This document shows, one piece after another, positions 5,649 to 10,439 of a DNA stretch of 10,439 nt. The stretch is from JBCCRV01 sp047619315 (GTDB lineage: Bacteria > Myxococcota_A > Polyangia > Polyangiales > Houyiibacteriaceae), in assembly GCA_047619315.1 (NCBI GenBank), contig JBLHKB010000218.1:1-10439 (forward strand), in the 5' to 3' direction. A program made the translations under genes and the position numbers. Numbering within the stretch: position 1 is the first letter of the stretch; every line of letters starts with the position of its first letter. The notes under the pieces were generated by a model, which saw nothing but the letters and a program-made list of their open reading frames with translations, made no database searches and was not told the DNA's origin.

Positions 5649-8375
5649 TCAGTGCGGAGGCGCAGGTGTACGTTTGTCACTCAGCACGCCTAGGGCGCGC
5701 AACAGCTCTTGTTCTATGTGCTCAAGACGTTCGACGTCTACGACCTTCCGGCCTTGGTGGTCGAGAACGTAGAAAACGTCGGCGACCCGTTGCCCTTCAG
5801 TGTTCACCTTCGCGAGGTCGATGGTCAATCCAGCCTCGGCAAGGATCCGAGTGATGGTGTGGAGAACCCCCACGCGGTCACGGGTAAACACTTCGACAAC
5901 CGTGTGTCGCGGGGACACTCCGTTGTCGATGGTGACTCCCGTCGGGATTTCCGGGCTGTGTTTGAGTGACCAAGCCGGCGGCTTCGGAATCTGCTGGAGA
6001 AGTTCGTTGGAACTTTTTCTTCCGTGCATCAACTCGAGGAGTTCCGTTTCGAGCTTCCCACGAAGTTGCTGATTGAGGCGCGAGCCCTCCCCATCAGCGA
6101 CGGGACGCCCTTCTCGCGCGCGGCGCACCCAGAGTACATCCAGCGCCTTTTCATCCAGCGTATAGACCTGGGCGCCGACGACGCCCACATGATGGGCTGT
6201 GAGCACTGCGCAGACATCGGCGAGCAAACCGGGACGGTCATCGGCCCAAAGAACAAGTTCGCTCACCCCATCGCTCGGGCCCGGCCCAAGACCCAGACCA
6301 AACTCGCCCGCATCACGAACGAAACGGGCATGTCGCCGAATCGCATCGGCATCATTGGCGAGGACGTAGCGGTCCGGGAGTCGGCGCACGAACGCACGAA
6401 GCACCGCTTCTCCGTCGTCGCCGACGAAACCGACCTCCACATCGGTACGCAATGATGTGGCACGTTCCGAAATACTTCCGCCTTCAAGCGTCAGCGCGAG
6501 GGCAAAGTAGAGGTCGTCCAGCAGGCGCGCCTTCCACGAAGTCATCGCGGCAGGATTGGTCGTCGAGAGAATCGCCACCGTAAGTAGGTAGAGATCACGC
6601 AGGCGCTCTACGCTCTCTACGTTTTGAGCCAGCTCTTCGAGGACCTCTGGGTCGCTGGTGTCACGCCGCGTCGCCCAGCGGTAAAGCGTATCTCGCTCAT
6701 TCAGGAGCCAGTGGATATGTGCCGCATCCGCGGACCCAAAGCCGAGGCGTTCGACCACCGGGGCGCTGAGTTCAGCCGTCGCGTCTGTGGGACCGTGGGC
6801 TTGGAGTTCTCCCAGAGCGTGGAGGAAAGCTGCAACAAAGAGCGGCGCCTTTCGTGAGGTTTCAGCCGCAGCGCGACTTGCGAGACCGAGATGCGCAAAG
6901 CGTTTTCCGCGAGCGAGTCCACGAAGGCGGTCCAGGGCCCGGACCGCATGCACGTCGAATGTATACACGTGGTAAACGTCATGGATAACTCGTCCTACCA
7001 AAGGCTCGAGCTCGGGGACCATGGCCGTCGTCAGCCGCACATCATGCAGCTCCGCGGCAAGCGAAGTTCGCTGGACGCCGGAGCGCCCTGTCGCCGTGAG
7101 CAAGCGAACAAAGAGTGGCCCCGCTGCAGGATCTCGGCGCAAGCGTGCTGACCATTCCGGGTCCGCCGCCGCACGTGCGATGGCATCCCTGGAAAACCCG
7201 TAGGGCGGCATCTTCGTACGAAGCACCTGCTCATAGAGCCTGAGCGCAAGCGTTGGGTTGTCCTGAAGCGCACTCGTTTGTTCGAACGTAATTTGTCCCG
7301 TGAACTCCGCGATGCCGCCACCAAGTGTTCGGAGAGCCGCGCGCGTTCGTCGACGAGGAGTCTGGGCCCGCTCGGCGAGGCGCTCGGACGTCTGGGCCAC
7401 AATCCCAGCGTGTCGGTAGTAAGCCTGCATGAACTGCTCGACGGCTAGCGTGATGCCATCGCAGAAACCCATATCGTACGCGATCTCTTCTTGATCGCTA
7501 AACGTCAAGCGGTCCTGCTGCCGGCCGGCGCGCGCGTGCAGCCGTAAGCGAACCTGCCAGAGAAACTCGTGCGCGGAGAGTAACGGCTTAAGTTCGTGGT
7601 CCGGCAGCACTCCAAGTCGAACGAAGTCCTTAAGCCCGCGCGCATTCCAACGCGCGTTCGCAGCCCACATCGCAACGTCCAAATCCCGCAGCCCGCCGCG
7701 CCCCAGCTTCACGTCGGGCTCAAGCAAGTGCAGTGAGTCGCCGAACCGCTTGTGGCGTGCACGCGTATCACTCTGAAGCGCAGCGAGGAAAGGCGTCAGC
7801 CGTGGACCGAACACGTGACGCCTAGCGCCGCTGGCGAGTTCGCTCATGAGCGCGGCATCGCCAGCGATCATACGCAGATCGATGAGCGTGGTGGTGGTTC
7901 GAATATCCTCCGCAGCGAGCGCGAGGGTCTCTTCAATTCCGCGTACAGCGTGACCGATCTCCACGCCGATATCCCACAGTGGATAGAGCAATCCCTCTGC
8001 GACGTGCTGCACGTAGGGCGAGTTTGGATCGTCACAAAGAAGGAGAATGTCGATATCAGAGCGCAGACCCAAGAGACCGCGTCCGTAGCCGCCTACCGCA
8101 ACAAGGGCGAGACGGGAACGCGACGCTTCAAGCTGCCGCGCCCTAGCATCCGTCGCGCAGAAGAGTGCGCCCAAGAGACCGTCGAGCACGCGTGAAAAGG
8201 TCTGGCCGGCCTTTACGGCTCCGCCGCCGCTCTCAACCGAGTCGCGGTATTCCTGGCGGTATCGCTGAAGGTAGTCCCCGCAGGTAGTATCCAGGTCTGG
8301 GGCGAGGCGGCGCAGAAGAATCGATGGCTCGCCGGTCACGGATAAACAGTATGGCAGCGCCTCCACAAGCGGCAA
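5649..8375 (-). CDS. glnD: [Protein-PII] uridylyltransferase GlnD with degenerate HD domain
   Basis: GlnD normally adds UMP to PII proteins when glutamine is low, through a nucleotidyltransferase domain, and removes it when glutamine is high, through an HD domain. This 908-residue protein has the full layout. The nucleotidyltransferase motif is GGYGRGLLGLRSDIDILLL (95-113) with D107 and D109, followed by VKLGRGGLRDLD. An HD-type helical domain spans about 460-590, and two ACT domains (about 705-775 and 824-898) should bind glutamine. H476 (TFDVH) is kept, but the family block FHDIAKG reads LHALGEL, with Ala at 520 in place of the metal-binding Asp. The GGDHS block is not recognisable, and the HH of the WLVxHH region is E560-R561. 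Uridylyl removal is therefore probably lost. TTG 8375 is the longest start; GTG 8366 or 8339 are possible. It lies between the amidase and TPR genes. Confidence 0.93.
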   Translation of the reverse strand: MPLVEALPYCLSVTGEPSILLRRLAPDLDTTCGDYLQRYRQEYRDSVESGGGAVKAGQTFSRVLDGLLGALFCATDARARQLEASRSRLALVAVGGYGRGLLGLRSDIDILLLCDDPNSPYVQHVAEGLLYPLWDIGVEIGHAVRGIEETLALAAEDIRTTTTLIDLRMIAGDAALMSELASGARRHVFGPRLTPFLAALQSDTRARHKRFGDSLHLLEPDVKLGRGGLRDLDVAMWAANARWNARGLKDFVRLGVLPDHELKPLLSAHEFLWQVRLRLHARAGRQQDRLTFSDQEEIAYDMGFCDGITLAVEQFMQAYYRHAGIVAQTSERLAERAQTPRRRTRAALRTLGGGIAEFTGQITFEQTSALQDNPTLALRLYEQVLRTKMPPYGFSRDAIARAAADPEWSARLRRDPAAGPLFVRLLTATGRSGVQRTSLAAELHDVRLTTAMVPELEPLVGRVIHDVYHVYTFDVHAVRALDRLRGLARGKRFAHLGLASRAAAETSRKAPLFVAAFLHALGELQAHGPTDATAELSAPVVERLGFGSADAAHIHWLLNERDTLYRWATRRDTSDPEVLEELAQNVESVERLRDLYLLTVAILSTTNPAAMTSWKARLLDDLYFALALTLEGGSISERATSLRTDVEVGFVGDDGEAVLRAFVRRLPDRYVLANDADAIRRHARFVRDAGEFGLGLGPGPSDGVSELVLWADDRPGLLADVCAVLTAHHVGVVGAQVYTLDEKALDVLWVRRAREGRPVADGEGSRLNQQLRGKLETELLELMHGRKSSNELLQQIPKPPAWSLKHSPEIPTGVTIDNGVSPRHTVVEVFTRDRVGVLHTITRILAEAGLTIDLAKVNTEGQRVADVFYVLDHQGRKVVDVERLEHIEQELLRALGVLSDKRTPAPPH

Positions 8376-8399
8376 GGACGCTCATGGTCGCGGAAAGTT

Positions 8400-9863
8400 C
8401 TACTGCGAGGGTTCCTCGGGTCGGCTGAGGTAGTTGAGTATTCCCTCGGCGATTCCGTCCGAGAGACGCTCGCGATACACCTCGGTGCGCAACGCCTCGG
8501 CTTCCTCGGGTTTCGTGAGGAATGAAGCCTCGAGCAGTATCGCCGGCATTCGCGCACCGACGAGAACGTAGAACACCGCCGACTTAACGCCGCGGTCTGG
8601 AATTTGGGGCAAAATCGTTCGAGCGCCGGCAAGGGTGCTCTGATGCACCGCGTCCGCGAGCGCACGCGACTCATCCAACTGACCTCGCCGATGAATGCCC
8701 GCCAAGATCCGTTGCAGCCCCGTCACTTCGTGCACGCGCGTCCCGTTCTCTCGCGCGGCGAGACGGGCCGCCTGAATATCGTCGCCGGTGTCCAATACGA
8801 AGGTCGTGATTCCGCCTCGGTACACGGTCTCGTTAAGCGCATTTAGGTGTATGGAGACGAATAGGTCCGCGCCCAGCGCGTTCGCTCGTGCCGCCCTGTC
8901 CTCAAGAGGAAGTTGTATGTCCGCCTCACGCGTAAGAAAAACCCGCGCCGACGGCGCCCTCGCGCGAATGGCCACAGCCGTTCGCCGCGCGAGGTCGAGC
9001 ACCAGATTCGATTCAGTGAGTTCTTCGTAGCGTGCGCCGGTTTCGACGCCTCCGTGGCCGGGGTCAAGAACGATGACGGGTGCCACGTCGATGTCGTCTC
9101 GTTCAGGCGGAAGCTGGATATCCACCACGAAACGGAGCGGCTCTTCGAAAGTCACTTCATCCGTCGTCGACCGGGCGTTGAGCTCAAAGTGAATTTCGTT
9201 GTCTTCGAAACGAAGCGCCTGAATCGACTCTGCCCGAACAGGAATCTGAGACGGCACGTCAGCGGATCGGGTCAACGACGCAAAGCTCATCCGCAGCCCA
9301 CCAAGAGACTCTGTCGTTTCGTGTTCGCAGCGGCCTCGCATTCCGCCCGCCACATTCAAGAGCACACGTATAGAACCTCCGCCGCTATCGAGCGCACGAA
9401 CGCGAACGACTTCGCAGCGCGACGCCTCCCGATCGATGCGGGCGCGCACGGCATCGGAGACACCGCCCGGCTCGGTGTCGGAACAGCCGTAGACGAACGT
9501 GCGGTAGCGCTGGGCAGCGATATCCGCGTCGTCCTCGAACCTGGTGAGGCGGGCCAACGCCTCACAACTGTTTGGCTGCTCTCGCCATTCCGCCGCTCGC
9601 TCGAGCATCACACGCACGCGATCGTGCGTCTCGCGAGCCAGGCCTGCGCGCTCCGCGAAGTCAGCGGATTCGATCGCCGATGCCACCCCGTCCTCGGTGC
9701 GGCTCGCAGCCTGAGCTTCGAAAGCGTCAAAACGTTCGAGATCCGCGGCCTGAAGCGCCTCCAACGGGTCCGTTTCCAGCGGCTCCTCACATGAAAGGAA
9801 GAAGAGCGACGCGAATGCGTATGACAGGCACCAGCCCCCTCTCGTTCCCCTCATGCAACCCAT
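8400..9863 (-). CDS. N-acetylmuramoyl-L-alanine amidase (AMIN + Amidase_3), possible lipoprotein
   Basis: This 487-residue enzyme should cut the bond between N-acetylmuramic acid and L-alanine in peptidoglycan, as AmiA/B/C do in cell separation. The N-terminus has a hydrophobic stretch ending FFLSC (Cys-25), a slightly atypical lipobox, so it is either a lipoprotein or simply exported. Residues 26-150 are a helical region of unknown role. An AMIN-like beta domain at about 150-250 ends in PLRFVVDIQLP. The Amidase_3 domain (about 262-480) has DPGHGG with H270, TESN with E284, SIHLNA with H339, and LLEASF with catalytic E445, so zinc ligands and catalytic Glu are all present. DRGVKSAVFYVLVGARMP is a family hallmark. 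ATG 9863 and ATG 9854 are both possible starts and neither has a clear ribosome binding site. It is probably the first gene of a run with glnD, whose start is 24 bases downstream. Confidence 0.92.
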   Translation of the reverse strand: MGCMRGTRGGWCLSYAFASLFFLSCEEPLETDPLEALQAADLERFDAFEAQAASRTEDGVASAIESADFAERAGLARETHDRVRVMLERAAEWREQPNSCEALARLTRFEDDADIAAQRYRTFVYGCSDTEPGGVSDAVRARIDREASRCEVVRVRALDSGGGSIRVLLNVAGGMRGRCEHETTESLGGLRMSFASLTRSADVPSQIPVRAESIQALRFEDNEIHFELNARSTTDEVTFEEPLRFVVDIQLPPERDDIDVAPVIVLDPGHGGVETGARYEELTESNLVLDLARRTAVAIRARAPSARVFLTREADIQLPLEDRAARANALGADLFVSIHLNALNETVYRGGITTFVLDTGDDIQAARLAARENGTRVHEVTGLQRILAGIHRRGQLDESRALADAVHQSTLAGARTILPQIPDRGVKSAVFYVLVGARMPAILLEASFLTKPEEAEALRTEVYRERLSDGIAEGILNYLSRPEEPSQ

Positions 9864-9911
9864 ATTGGCTGGTTAGCAGGAAAGCAGCTGGCCGTGCTAT
9901 CGTCGCCTCGC
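9864..9911. promoter_or_regulatory. Divergent intergenic region
   Basis: These 48 bases separate the divergent starts of the amidase gene and the low-complexity gene, so promoters for both directions should lie here or just inside the genes. For the plus strand, TGCTAT (9895-9900) could serve as a -10 box. It would put the transcript start only a few bases before ATG 9912, implying a very short or absent leader, which fits the lack of a Shine-Dalgarno sequence. No -35 box at proper spacing is seen: TTGGCT at 9865-9870 is too far away. No convincing minus-strand promoter was found. Confidence 0.3.
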
Positions 9912-10439
9912 ATGAGTAGTGCCCAAACCGAACTTTCGCCCGAACCGGCCGCCGGAGGCAACGATAAGACCCTAGTCGATGGTTCGCCCCTTGGGGCGCC
10001 CACTCCAGGTGCCGTCGCCGACGAATCTATGGCGTTGATCGCGCAGAACTCCGATACGGAGAACGGTCATTCGCTCGTCGCAGACGTTGATGACAAAAAT
10101 GAGGGCGCCAGTGGCCTGATCGTCGACTGGTCGGCAAAATCAGATGCCGGGGAGGCTGATCCGGAGGCTGATCCGGATCCGGATCCAAAATCGAAGTCGA
10201 AGTCGAAGTCGAAGCCGGAACCTCCGCTAGAACCGAAGGCAAAGTCCAAAGCCAAGTCGAAACCTGCGGCTGCATCTATGGCAAAGTCTGAACCCGGGGC
10301 GAAGGCAAAGTCTGAACCCGGATCGAAGACAAAGTCCGAGACAAAGTCCAAAGCCGAACCCGAGGCGAAGTCCGAGACAAAGTCCGAGACAAAGTCCGAG
10401 ACAAAGTCCGAGACAAAGTCCAAAGCCGATCCGAAGGCA
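9912..10439 (+). CDS. Low-complexity Lys/Ser/Glu-rich protein, N-terminal part
   Basis: ATG 9912 opens a frame that has no stop through the window end, giving the first 176 residues of a longer protein. Residues 1-92 are acidic and Ala/Gly/Pro-rich, with no signal peptide or membrane segment, and end in an Asp-Pro run (EADPEADPDPDP). From K93 the character switches to a highly charged disordered stretch of repeats: KSKSKSKSK (93-101), two copies of AKSEPGxK, and KSET units (four in a row at 153-168). Such regions are usually flexible linkers or nucleic-acid-binding tails attached to a folded domain, which here would be downstream. The absence of stops over 528 bases, and repeat units that stay multiples of three, support real coding. 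No function can be assigned. The translation start has no clear ribosome binding site. Confidence 0.68.
   Translation, partial: MSSAQTELSPEPAAGGNDKTLVDGSPLGAPTPGAVADESMALIAQNSDTENGHSLVADVDDKNEGASGLIVDWSAKSDAGEADPEADPDPDPKSKSKSKSKPEPPLEPKAKSKAKSKPAAASMAKSEPGAKAKSEPGSKTKSETKSKAEPEAKSETKSETKSETKSETKSKADPKA
10152..10187 (+). repeat. 12-bp tandem repeat encoding EADP, then DP units
   Basis: GAGGCTGATCCG occurs twice in a row (10152-10175) and is followed by the 6-base units GATCCG and GATCCA. In protein this is EADPEADPDPDP, the acidic end of the first half of the gene. Confidence 0.8.
10188..10214 (+). repeat. 6-bp tandem repeat encoding Lys-Ser
   Basis: After an AAA codon, TCGAAG is repeated four times without a mismatch, encoding alternating Ser and Lys (residues 93-101). 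The array stays in frame and is a likely site of replication slippage. Confidence 0.85.
10281..10328 (+). repeat. Two 24-bp tandem units encoding AKSEPG(A/S)K
   Basis: The unit starts GCAAAGTCTGAACCCGG and ends CGAAG. The copies at 10281-10304 and 10305-10328 differ only near the seventh codon (GGG GCG against GGA TCG), so an in-frame duplication looks recent. Confidence 0.85.
10332..10427 (+). repeat. 12-bp KSET repeats within a larger repeated block
   Basis: AAGTCCGAGACA (Lys-Ser-Glu-Thr) occurs once at 10332-10343 and four times in perfect tandem at 10368-10415. A longer identical 24-base block, KSET followed by KSKA, appears at 10332-10355 and again at 10404-10427, giving a higher-order pattern. 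The array may continue past the window end. Confidence 0.88.

Noticed and set aside
8913..9794. Long plus-strand open frame (293 codons) opposite the amidase gene
   Set aside because: It lies fully antisense to a gene with complete Amidase_3 motifs, shows no recognisable domain and has the Arg/Ser-rich makeup typical of shadow frames in GC-rich DNA.
10067..10423. Minus-strand frame encoding repeated SDFV units
   Set aside because: It is the mirror of the KSET and KS repeats. Any frame through a stop-free tandem array stays open. The plus frame has a sensible start and a longer non-repetitive part.
10332..10427. Possible CRISPR-like array
   Set aside because: The units are 12 bases, directly adjacent and in frame, with no unique spacers.

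Overview
The window looks like ordinary chromosomal DNA from a GC-rich Gram-negative bacterium. HEAT-repeat and TPR proteins, two predicted lipoproteins, an AMIN-plus-amidase envelope enzyme and a GlnD nitrogen sensor, packed tightly with many GTG starts, suggest a myxobacterium-like (Myxococcota / former Deltaproteobacteria) organism. That placement is inferred from gene content and style, not from a marker search. I see no tRNA, rRNA, CRISPR array, insertion sequence, integrase or phage gene. No stretch over 300 bases lacks a gene, and the longest gap between genes is about 60 bases.

Plus strand, 1-4625: the C-terminal part of a TetR-family regulator overlaps the start of holB (DNA polymerase III delta'). 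After a 57-base gap comes a HEAT-repeat protein of unknown function, whose stop overlaps the GTG start of a TatD-family metal-dependent hydrolase. A 60-base leader precedes rplC (ribosomal protein L3), which is followed four bases later by rlmE (23S rRNA 2'-O-methyltransferase). holB-X-tatD is a familiar neighbourhood. The L3 gene is out of its usual S10-operon setting and is paired with an enzyme that modifies the same ribosomal subunit.

Minus strand, 9863-4626: three genes run in one direction and are closely spaced. In transcription order they are an AMIN/Amidase_3 N-acetylmuramoyl-L-alanine amidase with a possible lipoprotein signal, glnD (PII uridylyltransferase), and a TPR lipoprotein. 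The TPR gene meets rlmE tail to tail with no base between the two stop codons.

Plus strand, 9912-end: a gene divergent from the amidase begins and runs off the window. Its visible 176 residues are acidic at first, then a Lys/Ser/Glu/Pro-rich low-complexity region built from short in-frame DNA repeats.

I found no previously undescribed multi-gene system. The most interesting observation is that GlnD keeps its nucleotidyltransferase motifs but has lost several HD-domain metal ligands, so it may add UMP to PII without being able to remove it. Next are the relocated rplC-rlmE pair, the slippage-prone repeats in the last gene, and the HEAT gene between holB and tatD.
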